A stretch of 25,022 nt of DNA. Source: Marinisporobacter balticus (lineage in GTDB: Bacteria > Bacillota > Clostridia > Peptostreptococcales > Thermotaleaceae). Both the position numbers and the translations under genes were made by a program. The stretch's first letter is position 1. Every line of letters starts with the position of its first letter. Under the pieces are notes generated by a model. The model worked only from the letters and a program-made list of their open reading frames with translations, was not told the DNA's origin and did no database searches. The stretch is taken from positions 1 to 25,022 of the forward strand of contig NZ_SLWV01000039.1 of the NCBI RefSeq assembly GCF_004345705.1. Reading direction: 5' to 3'. Of the stretch, positions 6,873 through 15,176 are shown one piece after another.

Positions 6873-8273
6873 CTAAAAGCCAAAAAAATTCTTCACATTG
6901 TAATAACAAACATTCTCCACAATGCTTTTTAGCTCCTCTTCGCCAGAAAAATATTCTCCACGCTCTACGAGATTGCCAAGGTAATTACAAAGTACACGGC
7001 GGTAAAGTTCATGACGCGGATAGCTTAAAAAGCTGCGACTATCAGTAAGCATGCCAACAGACAAGCTGATTGGATAGAGATTTGCTACGGCATCAAATTG
7101 ACGCTCAATACCATAAACCTGATCATTAAACCACCAAGGTGCGCCGAGTTGCACCTTGGCACGAGTCCCGCCTTCACAAAAAGCGGCAGCAAGCACAGCA
7201 AAATTTTCAACTTTACTGCTGTCAAGTGGATATAAAATAGTTTTTGGTAATTCATCAATGGATGTTAGCCGGTCGAGCAAAGTGCCAATGCTCTTTACGC
7301 TAGTACGATCATCGGTGCAGTCAAAGCCTGTAGATTCACCTATAGCAGCCGCCTTGCTTGTATTTGCATTAAGGTAAGTTCCTACATGCAGTTGCATCAC
7401 AAATCCATTACGTTTGTACATACGCCCCATCTCAAATAAAAAAGCTGAACGGTATTGGTTTATTTCTTGTTCATTAAGCTGTTTTCCTGCAATTGCCTTA
7501 GCAAAAATATCCTCAACTTCTTTTGAAGTATAATCCTCCCATGTACAATCAGGAATGCCATCATCGCTGATATTAGTTCCTATACTTTTAAAGAATTTCA
7601 AACGTTTTTCTAATGCAGAAAGTAAATCCTCAAAACTATTAATAACTTTTTGTGCGGCATTGCTAAGGTTAGCAATATAATTTGAAAAATCATCTTTTTC
7701 ACAAAACATAGCTTTATCAGGGCGGAATGCAGACAACACCTTGACTTTCATTGTCGTATCAGTCTGCATCTTTTTGTGGTATTCCAAAGTATCAATAGGA
7801 TCTTCCGTAGTGCTGACGATCTTTACATTCGAAACTTCCATGCACCATCGGCGTGTCATTTTTTTTTCACGAATCAGCCTCTTTGTTCTGTTATAGATGT
7901 CATCTGCATTAGCTTCACTCAGAGGCTCATCAATACCGAAAAATCGTTTCAATTCAAGTGCACACCAAATGTAAATAGGATTTCCAATCAGCTGTGGTAG
8001 TATCTTGGCGAAAGCCACATATTTTTCATAATAGCTTGCATCACCAGTTATATATCTTTCTTCAATGCCAAATGTGCGCATGGCACGCCATTTGTAATGG
8101 TCACCAGCCAACCACATTTCGCCTATATCTTCAAATTCTTTATTCTCCCAAATTTCTTTGGGTTTCAAATGGCAGTGATAATCAATAATAGGCATTTGCT
8201 TAGCAACTGTATGATATAGTTTGCGCCCGGTCTCGTTTGTAAGAAATAATTCCTCTGAAAATTTTCTATTCAT
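6873..8273 (-). CDS. uxaC: Uronate (glucuronate/galacturonate) isomerase
   Basis: UxaC converts D-glucuronate to D-fructuronate and D-galacturonate to D-tagaturonate, the first cytosolic step of hexuronate breakdown. The 466-residue length matches the family. Near the N-terminus, MPIIDYHCHLKPKEIW carries the amidohydrolase-fold H-x-H metal motif (His33, His35). The strings WCALELKRFFGI, KIVSTTEDPIDTLEYH and GMLTDSRSFLSYPRHEL are characteristic of this family. The frame is open further upstream to 8372, but ATG 8273 is chosen because GAGGTG lies 7 nt before it and the protein then begins like its relatives. It is the last gene of the operon, 11 bp after the SDR gene. Confidence 0.95.
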   Translation of the reverse strand: MNRKFSEELFLTNETGRKLYHTVAKQMPIIDYHCHLKPKEIWENKEFEDIGEMWLAGDHYKWRAMRTFGIEERYITGDASYYEKYVAFAKILPQLIGNPIYIWCALELKRFFGIDEPLSEANADDIYNRTKRLIREKKMTRRWCMEVSNVKIVSTTEDPIDTLEYHKKMQTDTTMKVKVLSAFRPDKAMFCEKDDFSNYIANLSNAAQKVINSFEDLLSALEKRLKFFKSIGTNISDDGIPDCTWEDYTSKEVEDIFAKAIAGKQLNEQEINQYRSAFLFEMGRMYKRNGFVMQLHVGTYLNANTSKAAAIGESTGFDCTDDRTSVKSIGTLLDRLTSIDELPKTILYPLDSSKVENFAVLAAAFCEGGTRAKVQLGAPWWFNDQVYGIERQFDAVANLYPISLSVGMLTDSRSFLSYPRHELYRRVLCNYLGNLVERGEYFSGEEELKSIVENVCYYNVKNFFGF

Positions 8274-8284
8274 TTTGTTCACCT

Positions 8285-9073
8285 CTAAAAACCGATAAGC
8301 GCACCGCCATCTACTGGAATACAAGCTCCAGTGATGTATCGCGCTGCATCGCTGCATAAGAATGCGGCACACATACCAACATCCATTGGATCACCAATTG
8401 TTTTAGTAGGAATACGTCCCATAATTTTTGCCAATCGCGGTGGATCATTATCCGTTGCCTTGTGGAACATGGGTGTATCAATCCAACCTGGTGCAATGGC
8501 ATTGACACGGATACCAAACTCAGCACACTCAGCAGTAAGTGTATGGATCAGCCCAAGATATCCTGCTTTTGCCGTAGCATAACCACTAACCTGTGGCTGC
8601 CCTATATAACTGGTCATGCTGGCCATAAAAACAATACTACCTTGATTGAAAGTTTTCATATGTGGTATCAGCGCTTTAGTCAGCGCAAAAGCTCCAACAA
8701 GATGCACATTCAGTACGCTTACATATTCTTCTACAGACATATCCCATATGAATTTTTTGCAGTGATTACCTGCGTTATTAATAAGAATGCTGATTGGTCC
8801 GTGTTCAGCGATAATCTTATCCACTATTTCCTGGGTATGATCCGTATCAGTGATGTTAAACTGATAAAATATTGCCTTTTCACCAAATTCAGCTAATGCG
8901 TCTGTAGCTTGTTCAGGTGCTTCAAAACTTAGGACAATCACTTTTGCCCCAGCACTGATTAAGCATCGTGTAATTGAAAGCCCTAGTCCCGTGGATCCTC
9001 CTGTTACAATTGCAGTCTTTCCCTCCAGGGAATAAACTTTGTGAATGTTAAAATTTGCAAAATCAATTGACAT
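8285..9073 (-). CDS. SDR family oxidoreductase, probable hexuronate-pathway reductase
   Basis: This 262-residue classical SDR has the NAD(P) motif TGGSTGLG (residues 24-31), NNAG (99-102), and the catalytic Ser152, Tyr165 and Lys169 in ASMTSYIGQPQVSGYATAK. It also has the PGWIDTPMF lid and the PVDGG ending. Placed between uxaA and uxaC, it most simply reduces tagaturonate to altronate (or fructuronate to mannonate), replacing the unrelated long-chain UxaB/UxuB enzymes of E. coli. KduD-like activity is an alternative. An AGGAGG lies 8 nt before ATG 9073. It is only a distant relative of the broken SDR at 5932-6490, so the latter is a second enzyme and not a simple duplicate. SDR membership is certain; the substrate is inferred from context. 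Confidence 0.85.
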   Translation of the reverse strand: MSIDFANFNIHKVYSLEGKTAIVTGGSTGLGLSITRCLISAGAKVIVLSFEAPEQATDALAEFGEKAIFYQFNITDTDHTQEIVDKIIAEHGPISILINNAGNHCKKFIWDMSVEEYVSVLNVHLVGAFALTKALIPHMKTFNQGSIVFMASMTSYIGQPQVSGYATAKAGYLGLIHTLTAECAEFGIRVNAIAPGWIDTPMFHKATDNDPPRLAKIMGRIPTKTIGDPMDVGMCAAFLCSDAARYITGACIPVDGGALIGF

Positions 9074-9104
9074 TATAAACCCTCCTTTTTATTGTAATGG
9101 TCAA

Positions 9105-10322
9105 TTAGTGTGTACATTTTGATGGCAAAGCGACTTGCTTTTCTTGATATTTATATGGAATAAAATATTCCTTGTGTCCCAGTACCTCACTTTTGGTCAA
9201 TGTACCTGAAGCAACATTGGCTATCATTCGTGCGAGAGATTGTGCCGATTCGTTGAGTGTGCAGTCACCCGAAAGAACAAGGCCTGCATCAAAATCCATA
9301 TCATCTTTCATTCGTGCGTATGTAATGCTGTTGCCTGTTATTTTCACGCAAGGAGAAACGGCGCTACCCACTACATTTCCGCGCCCTGTAACAAGAAGTA
9401 CAATGTGACAACCGCAAGATATAAGGTCCATCAAGCCTTCGTTATCATTAGGATTTGTGATACCGAACTGCATCCAATGGGGATCTGGCGTAGAATCAAG
9501 AAGCCACAGTCCTTCATGTGGTGGGTTTCCAGCTACCTTCAAAACGCCTTCAATGGGTTTTGATCCACTCTTTGCAAAGGCTCCCATACTCTTTTCCTCT
9601 ATGGTACTAAGCCCCCCAGCAAAATTGCCGGGACTGACAGAATATTGCCTCACAGCTTTACAATAGTCCAGTGCCTTATAATAAGTATATTGAAGTTCAT
9701 CGCGCGCTTGCTCATTTGCTGCACGGGCTGTAAGCAAATCGACAAGTCCGATAGCCTCCACAATCTCCTCAAAAATGGCAGTACCCCCCATTTCTATGAG
9801 CATATCATAAAAACGTCCTACAACTACATTTCCAGCAAGTCCACTGGTGTAGTCGCTTCCTCCACATTCGGCACCGATAACAAGATCTGATATACTCATT
9901 GGTACACGTAGAGTTTCTTTGAGTACATCCAACATTTCATGTACTATCATGACACCTTTATTAATACTTTTTTTGGTTCCTCCTTCTGTCTGTATAAACA
10001 TCCAAGCATGCTGCTTGCCCTCCTCTGCAGCGATGTTAGCCAACCACTCAGGTTGAACGTATTCGCAGCCTAATCCAACCACAAGCACTCCACCAACATT
10101 AGGATGGCGTATAAGAGAAATGAGCATGCGCACGGCATATTCGTTGTCGGTACAGCCAGAAAATCCTACACACTCTATGTCCACATTGTCACTGATTCGC
10201 GTTATTTCTTTTGCAACGAACGAAGAACATTCTACGGTATAGATAACAAGTACTTTATTACGAATACCAATGCGACCATTCTTACGTGCAAATCCTTGCC
10301 ATCGCATATTATTCAGTTCCAT
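9105..10322 (-). CDS. UxaA family dehydratase, large subunit (altronate dehydratase type)
   Basis: The 405-residue product corresponds to the C-terminal catalytic domain of altronate/galactarate dehydratases. It starts GFARKNGRIGIRNKVLVI, continues with VGLGCEYVQPEW and GAECGGSDYTSGLAGN, and has the late TGRGNVVGSAVSPCVKITGN segment. These enzymes are iron-dependent and remove water from a sugar acid; altronate gives 2-keto-3-deoxygluconate. In E. coli UxaA this domain is fused to a SAF domain, whereas here the SAF part is the separate upstream gene. An ATG at 10340 would overlap that gene, but ATG 10322 is preferred because GAGGAGGT lies 5 nt upstream. The split layout also occurs in sulfolactate sulfo-lyase SuyAB, a possible alternative, but uxaC and the SDR favour altronate. 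Confidence 0.88.
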   Translation of the reverse strand: MELNNMRWQGFARKNGRIGIRNKVLVIYTVECSSFVAKEITRISDNVDIECVGFSGCTDNEYAVRMLISLIRHPNVGGVLVVGLGCEYVQPEWLANIAAEEGKQHAWMFIQTEGGTKKSINKGVMIVHEMLDVLKETLRVPMSISDLVIGAECGGSDYTSGLAGNVVVGRFYDMLIEMGGTAIFEEIVEAIGLVDLLTARAANEQARDELQYTYYKALDYCKAVRQYSVSPGNFAGGLSTIEEKSMGAFAKSGSKPIEGVLKVAGNPPHEGLWLLDSTPDPHWMQFGITNPNDNEGLMDLISCGCHIVLLVTGRGNVVGSAVSPCVKITGNSITYARMKDDMDFDAGLVLSGDCTLNESAQSLARMIANVASGTLTKSEVLGHKEYFIPYKYQEKQVALPSKCTH

Positions 10323-10332
10323 AAATACCTCC

Positions 10333-10665
10333 TCATTCATATTTGATGTCCTTCGGTTTTCCTGTTACTATGTCAAGATGACTAGAACGTTCATCATATA
10401 TACTACGCATACAATGCAAATGCACCCATTTCCCCTTAGCAATACTTTGGGTTGCACGGCCAATAACTATGCCGTATTTTATTATATCTTCATCATAATC
10501 TATATCCCGCAAAGCTATTTTATGCCCCACTAAAACATGCTCTTTCACATCGACTACATTCTGCAATGAATCACCTCTTAAAACAACAGGTCCTTTATTT
10601 AATTCGGTTAGTGCAGTGGCCACATTATCACGAAAATTAATTTGAAATGCCATTTGTTGTTCCAT
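10333..10665 (-). CDS. UxaA family SAF-domain small subunit
   Basis: This 110-residue protein matches the N-terminal SAF domain of altronate dehydratase. It contains NFRDNVATALTELNKG, then VVDVKEHVLVGHKIALRDI, and YGIVIGRATQSIAKGKWVH. The domain assists substrate binding by the large subunit, with which it should form one enzyme. The frame is open to 10698, but ATG 10665 is chosen because AAGGAGG lies 5 nt before it. Ten bp separate it from the rraA-like gene and ten bp from the large subunit, indicating coupled expression at equal ratio. Confidence 0.88.
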   Translation of the reverse strand: MEQQMAFQINFRDNVATALTELNKGPVVLRGDSLQNVVDVKEHVLVGHKIALRDIDYDEDIIKYGIVIGRATQSIAKGKWVHLHCMRSIYDERSSHLDIVTGKPKDIKYE

Positions 10666-10675
10666 CGTATCCTCC

Positions 10676-11338
10676 TTATAAGATTCCAAATTTCGCAAAG
10701 GCTTCTGTAGCGCTCATGCCATCTTCGATAGCTTTTCGTACCAATTTTTCACCTGTCGCTTTGTCGAGTGATTTTTGAATCACTTCTTCCGCAACTTTTT
10801 GGGGGATTACTAGTACACCATCTATATCGCCAAAGATAATGTCACCGTCATGAATTGTAACTTGTCCAATCTCGATCGTGCATCGAAAATCTACCACATT
10901 TGTACGAATACTAGAATCCTGTGCCCAACAACCTTTACTAAATACAGGCCAATTTTGACTGAGTACTTGTGGTGTATCTCGGTGCCAACCATCCACTACC
11001 GCACCAACGCTACCACGTTTTTTTGCAGTAGCAGTAAGAAGTTCTCCCCACAAAGCACTATTTCGTGCACCAGTTCCTACAAACACCTCATTTTCTTGAA
11101 GCTGATCCAATGCTTCTGTCAACAGTCCAAAAGGTTTCTTTTGAACGCCGAATACATCGTGTTCAAGAATTGTACATGCCTTACCTGCGATCTTCATATC
11201 ATTTTGCAATGGCCGAATATATTGTGGCATGAACTGATGTGTGTATCCCATTACATCCAAAATATCGCCAACAACAGGTGTATATAGTTTTTCTTTCATA
11301 AGCGCAAACATTTCGTCCTCGTTATTCCAAATAGTCAT
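10676..11338 (-). CDS. RraA-like / HMG-aldolase family protein
   Basis: The 220-residue product has the RraA-like fold signatures: TPVVGDILDVMGY at the N-terminus, a W-G-E-L-L loop (97-101), and VGAVVDGWHRDT. The last supplies the substrate-binding Arg120 and metal-ligand Asp121 of the class II pyruvate aldolases in this superfamily (4-hydroxy-4-methyl-2-oxoglutarate aldolase type). GDIIFGDIDGVLVIP and a helical C-terminal tail follow. True RraA (an RNase E inhibitor) lacks such a catabolic setting. Next to a pathway ending in 2-keto-3-deoxygluconate, and with no KDG kinase or aldolase in the operon, it may split KDG or a related keto-acid into pyruvate plus an aldehyde. That is inference; a lyase or epimerase role is also possible. 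An AAGGAG lies 8 nt before ATG 11338. Confidence 0.82.
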   Translation of the reverse strand: MTIWNNEDEMFALMKEKLYTPVVGDILDVMGYTHQFMPQYIRPLQNDMKIAGKACTILEHDVFGVQKKPFGLLTEALDQLQENEVFVGTGARNSALWGELLTATAKKRGSVGAVVDGWHRDTPQVLSQNWPVFSKGCWAQDSSIRTNVVDFRCTIEIGQVTIHDGDIIFGDIDGVLVIPQKVAEEVIQKSLDKATGEKLVRKAIEDGMSATEAFAKFGIL

Positions 11339-11343
11339 AAAAT

Positions 11344-12117
11344 CTACTCCTTTACTTTATTAATAGTATCAAGCCATTGTATACACTGTTCAAACCAACC
11401 AGCTACATGTATATCTGGCAAACGTCCTTTTTCAAGCTCAGCTACAGCATCCGTTGCAAGAGATAGTCCATGGACACCATAGGGATAAAGATGTACCTCA
11501 GCAGGAATACCATGGTTTGCCAACCCTTGCGCAAACAAGATTGTATTTTGTACAGAAACTGTTTCATCAGCCATTGTGTGCCACAAAAATGTGGGCGGTG
11601 TATTCTTGCTTATGTATTTCTCTAAAGAGAAATAGGATCCATCTCTTTCACCCACAAGAGCCTTTATGCTTTCTCTATGAGCATATCTACCTGTGGTGAT
11701 AACAGGATAGCAAAGAATGAGAGCATCCGGTTTATTCATGCTATCAAGCCCAAACATGTTAGGATCATTCCAATGAACCCCAAGGCTTGCAACTAAATGT
11801 CCGCCCGCTGAGAAACCACAAACAATAATTGGCTTTCCCTCAATATCGATTTCAATAGCGTGTTCTTTTACCTTCCTTACAGCCCATGCAAGCTCTTTAA
11901 GTGGCTTCGTCCAAAGGTTTTCTCCTGTAGAATAAGAAAGTACAAATACTTGCCAATCCGAAGCAGAAAATGCATCTGCAACCGGTTGACCCTCCCGAGT
12001 CGAGATGAACTTATACCCGCCTCCTGGACAGATAATAATTGCACCTTTTGCATTAGCTATTCGCTTATAAGAAAGGCTTGCGCCTGTATCTTCGTAAACA
12101 AAATGCTTGGTCAACAT
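11344..12117 (-). CDS. Alpha/beta hydrolase, esterase of the BD-FAE/acetyl-esterase type
   Basis: The 257-residue product carries an oxyanion-hole loop CPGGGYKF (residues 30-37), nucleophile elbow GFSAGG with Ser103, Asp184 in MADETV, and His216 in GVHGLS. This is a complete catalytic triad in the usual order. Its relatives remove acetyl or feruloyl groups from plant-derived sugars. It has no signal peptide, so it acts in the cytosol on imported material. Within a uronate operon it would strip acetyl or other ester groups from uronates released from pectin or glucuronoxylan. A GAGGAGG lies just before ATG 12117; the gene is 10 bp after dctM and 5 bp before the rraA-like gene. The esterase class is well supported, the substrate is inferred. 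Confidence 0.85.
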   Translation of the reverse strand: MLTKHFVYEDTGASLSYKRIANAKGAIIICPGGGYKFISTREGQPVADAFSASDWQVFVLSYSTGENLWTKPLKELAWAVRKVKEHAIEIDIEGKPIIVCGFSAGGHLVASLGVHWNDPNMFGLDSMNKPDALILCYPVITTGRYAHRESIKALVGERDGSYFSLEKYISKNTPPTFLWHTMADETVSVQNTILFAQGLANHGIPAEVHLYPYGVHGLSLATDAVAELEKGRLPDIHVAGWFEQCIQWLDTINKVKE

Positions 12118-12127
12118 AAATCCTCCT

Positions 12128-13435
12128 CTAACTTCCCATTACAGGCATAACCAGATCTGGGATGAACATTACAATACCTGGGATGTAAGTGATAATAAGC
12201 AATACTATTATCATCACCGCGAAAAACGGTAACAGTGTTTTTATCAGTTTCTCAATAGGCACACCTGATACTGCAGAACCTACAAACAGTGTTCCTCCTA
12301 CAGGTGGTGTAATTAAGCCAATACCGAGATTCAATATCATAATTACCCCGAAATGTACTGGATCGAGTCCAGCGCCAACCGCTATTGGTAGCAAAATTGG
12401 TGTCGCTACAAGAATGATAGCTGACATATCCATAATCGTACCTAACAATAACATAGTTATATTTAAAATAAATATGATAATATATTTATTATCTGTCATA
12501 CTAGTAATTGCATTTGCCACCAGTTCAGGCATTTTCAAGTAGGTCATAAGCCACCCGAAAACCTGTGATGTAGAAATAAGAATCATCACAATTGCAAGAG
12601 TACCAAGTGATCGTTCAAAAACACGCCACATTTTTGCTAGTGTAAGTTCCTTGTAAATAAAAAAACTAACAAACATTGACCATATTACAGCAATGGCTGC
12701 AGATTCTGTAGCCGTAAAAACGCCCGTAACAACCCCAAATACAACAATGATAACAGTTACAAGTCCCCAAATGGAATCTGCCAATGTTTTCAATACATGC
12801 TTGATATCGAATGGATCCCCCTTAGGATATTTCCTTTTTACAGCAAGAATATAGCTGTATATCATCAAAGCAATTCCTAGCGTGATTCCAGGAATTATTC
12901 CACCGAGGAATAGACGCCCTATAGACACACTACCTGCTACCATGGCATACATGACCATATTATGGCTAGGCGGAATAAGTAGCCCCTGAACCGAACTTGC
13001 CATAGTAATATTCGTTGAAAACTCATCATCATAACCTTGTTCCCTCATCATTGGAATAAGAATGGTTCCAAGAGATGCTGTATCAGCAGTTGAAGAACCT
13101 GATATACCGCCAAAAAACATTGATGCAACGATATTTACCATACCAAGCCCACCTCTTAGCCAACCCACAAGAGCATTTGAAAGATTGATAAGTCTTTTTG
13201 AAATACCGCCTGCACCCATAATTTCACCAGCTATGATAAAAAATGGCACTGCCATTAGCGTAAATACATTTACACCTTTTACCATCAGCTGTGCAATCTG
13301 CATTAGCGGCAATCCCAGATACATCGTTGTTAGAAGGCTCGAAACACCTATAGCAAATGCAATAGGGAACCGACAAATTAGCATAATAAAAAAGGAACCT
13401 ATTAAAATTAATATGGCAATTATATTTACATCCAT
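12128..13435 (-). CDS. dctM: TRAP transporter large permease subunit (DctM)
   Basis: The 435-residue, highly hydrophobic protein has about a dozen membrane helices. DctM landmarks are PFFIIAGEIMGAGGISKRLI, MFFGGISGSSTADTASLGTI, GLLIPPSHNMVMYAMVAG and LGIGLITPPVGGTLFVGSAV. It forms the sodium-driven transport channel for a carboxylate delivered by the extracytoplasmic DctP. Its ATG overlaps the end of dctQ by 10 bp, with GGAGGG 9 nt upstream, so the two membrane subunits are translationally coupled. The neighbouring catabolic genes suggest a hexuronate as cargo. Confidence 0.93.
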   Translation of the reverse strand: MDVNIIAILILIGSFFIMLICRFPIAFAIGVSSLLTTMYLGLPLMQIAQLMVKGVNVFTLMAVPFFIIAGEIMGAGGISKRLINLSNALVGWLRGGLGMVNIVASMFFGGISGSSTADTASLGTILIPMMREQGYDDEFSTNITMASSVQGLLIPPSHNMVMYAMVAGSVSIGRLFLGGIIPGITLGIALMIYSYILAVKRKYPKGDPFDIKHVLKTLADSIWGLVTVIIVVFGVVTGVFTATESAAIAVIWSMFVSFFIYKELTLAKMWRVFERSLGTLAIVMILISTSQVFGWLMTYLKMPELVANAITSMTDNKYIIIFILNITMLLLGTIMDMSAIILVATPILLPIAVGAGLDPVHFGVIMILNLGIGLITPPVGGTLFVGSAVSGVPIEKLIKTLLPFFAVMIIVLLIITYIPGIVMFIPDLVMPVMGS

Positions 13436-14007
13436 TTGTCTTTTCCCTCCGTTTCACGAATTTGTTCTACAGCATCTTCTGCCAATAACTTCGCTTCATC
13501 TACTATAGTATTTCCATGGAGTGTAACACCTCTCCTGAGACGATCAAAAAAGTTAACCAATCTCTCAATTCCCATCAAGCATACTGCAATACCTGCAATG
13601 GGACAGGTAAGATATAACCACATTGATTTAATGCCTACACCAGTTATAATATTTCTTCCTGCCAGCATTGAAAACTGCCATCCATAAACAATCATAAATA
13701 ACCCAAAACCAAAAATGGCAACTTGCGCCATACCACGCATCACAGATACAACCTTTTCAGGTGCAATAAAATCAATCACAGCCATACGGATATGTGTATC
13801 GTTGCGTATTGCAAGTGCAGCACTGACAAGGGACATATATACCATGCACATCAGTACAACTGGCTCACCCCATACAAGGCTATCCTTGATAACAAATCTA
13901 TTGAACACAACATACGCAGTAATAACTACCATGCCTATGAATGCTAACTTGCAAGAGGTCATAAAGAACCAGTATACGCCGTCAAAAAACTTTGTAACCC
14001 ATTTCAT
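13426..14007 (-). CDS. dctQ: TRAP transporter small permease subunit (DctQ)
   Basis: The 193-residue protein has four hydrophobic segments (about residues 14-35, 45-65, 88-110 and 125-145). It carries the DctQ signature NRFVIKDSLVWGEPVVLMCM and the R-N-D-T-H-I-R motif. It pairs with DctM in the membrane and is needed for coupling to the binding protein. An AGGAGGT site lies 6 nt before ATG 14007. The C-terminal tail is charged and cytoplasmic. An 80-bp gap with a hairpin separates it from dctP. Confidence 0.92.
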   Translation of the reverse strand: MKWVTKFFDGVYWFFMTSCKLAFIGMVVITAYVVFNRFVIKDSLVWGEPVVLMCMVYMSLVSAALAIRNDTHIRMAVIDFIAPEKVVSVMRGMAQVAIFGFGLFMIVYGWQFSMLAGRNIITGVGIKSMWLYLTCPIAGIAVCLMGIERLVNFFDRLRRGVTLHGNTIVDEAKLLAEDAVEQIRETEGKDKWM

Positions 14008-14038
14008 AGCATACCTCCTATATTCTTAATCTAATGAT

Positions 14039-14075
14039 AGAACTGGGGACACCTAACTTAACTATCCCCAGTTCT
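14039..14075 (-). promoter_or_regulatory. Intercistronic hairpin between dctP and dctQ
   Basis: A perfect 11-bp G/C-containing stem (AGAACTGGGGA with TCCCCAGTTCT) encloses a 15-nt loop. It lacks a T-run on the minus strand, so it is not a standard terminator. Sitting right after dctP, it could protect the upstream mRNA from 3' decay, or cause partial termination, so that binding protein exceeds permease. Confidence 0.7.
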
Positions 14076-14087
14076 GCTTTCAGTCAA

Positions 14088-15146
14088 TTATTTTGCCAAA
14101 ATGGCATCGTAGTACTTCTCATAACCGGTAGCATATTTTAGCACAACACTTTTTGTAGCTTCAATATATGGTGTCTTGTCTGGAACTTCTACTACATTAG
14201 CACCAGCAGCTTTGATTTGCTCTAAAAGATCCGTGTCAAGTTTTTCTATATTTTCACGATTCCATTTTTCAGCCTCTTTTGCAGCTTCCATAACCAAAGA
14301 TTGATCCTCCTCATCAAGCTTGCTCCATACAGACTCACTCATAAGTACGATAGAAGGACTATATGTATGCCCTGTTAGAATATAATTTGGAGCAACCTCA
14401 TAAAATTTATTTGAGAAATAACCTGAGAAGGGTTGTTCCGCACCGTCTACTGTACCTGTTTGAAGTGAAGAGTAAAGTTCTGAAAAGCTAATAGGCGTTG
14501 ACTGAACACCTAAAGCACTGACCGTATCAGTCATAAGATCCGTTGTAGGAACACGTAATTTAAGACCTTTAAAGTCATCAATACTATCAATTACAATATC
14601 TTTTGATGTAAAGAAGTGTCGACTACCTTCGTCAAGATAGAAGAGCCCTCGCATACTTGAACCTATTTCTTCAGGTTCACGAAGGAATTCCTCTCCTATT
14701 TCACTATCTAGTACATTCCAAAGATGTGCACGATCACGGAAAATAAAAGGTAATCCAAACAATGTTAGTTTCTTAGCTCCAAAATCCCCAAGGGCATTGG
14801 TATTTCCACGACAAATATCAATTGCACCCCCACCCATTTGCAAGGTTTGGTACATCGTTTTTTCATCACCCAATTGGCCCGCTGGGAATACCTCAATTTT
14901 GATACGTCCGTTTGATTTCTCAGAAACAAGCTTAGCAAATTGTTGTCCGCTTTGAGCCATGATATGTCCGTCAGGGTTTAATTCTGCATATTTAAAAGTA
15001 TATGAAGGTTTGTCTTTTTCTGTTGTAGCATTCGTGTTGCTATTATCTGTTTCAGATACCTGTTTGGAACTTGATGAAGAACCGCACGCTGACAATAAAG
15101 TTACGAGCATTACCATTACAAGAAGCAAAGAAAATATTTTTTTCAT
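14088..15146 (-). CDS. dctP: TRAP transporter solute-binding lipoprotein (DctP)
   Basis: The 352-residue product begins with a lipoprotein signal peptide ending in the lipobox L-L-S-A-C (Cys21), then a serine-rich linker and a DctP-family binding domain. Family landmarks are MAQSGQQFAKLVSEKSNGRI, FPAGQLGDEKTMYQTLQMGG, FKGLKLRVPTTDLM (the conserved Arg that grips the substrate carboxylate), and SFSELYSSLQTGTVDGAEQP. It is anchored outside the membrane and hands substrate to DctQM. The operon implies a hexuronate ligand. A GGGAGGA lies 9 nt before ATG 15146. It follows the regulator gene by only 30 bp, so it has no room for its own promoter. Confidence 0.93.
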   Translation of the reverse strand: MKKIFSLLLVMVMLVTLLSACGSSSSSKQVSETDNSNTNATTEKDKPSYTFKYAELNPDGHIMAQSGQQFAKLVSEKSNGRIKIEVFPAGQLGDEKTMYQTLQMGGGAIDICRGNTNALGDFGAKKLTLFGLPFIFRDRAHLWNVLDSEIGEEFLREPEEIGSSMRGLFYLDEGSRHFFTSKDIVIDSIDDFKGLKLRVPTTDLMTDTVSALGVQSTPISFSELYSSLQTGTVDGAEQPFSGYFSNKFYEVAPNYILTGHTYSPSIVLMSESVWSKLDEEDQSLVMEAAKEAEKWNRENIEKLDTDLLEQIKAAGANVVEVPDKTPYIEATKSVVLKYATGYEKYYDAILAK

Positions 15147-15176
15147 TGAATGAATCCTCCCTTGAATTTGATTTTG

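Noticed and set aside
8274..8372. Upstream extension of uxaC by 33 codons
   Set aside because: It overlaps the SDR gene, has no family similarity, and the ATG at 8273 has its own ribosome site.
9172..13947. Plus-strand open frames across the uronate operon
   Set aside because: They are antisense shadows of well-supported minus-strand genes, with no family motifs and no ribosome sites.
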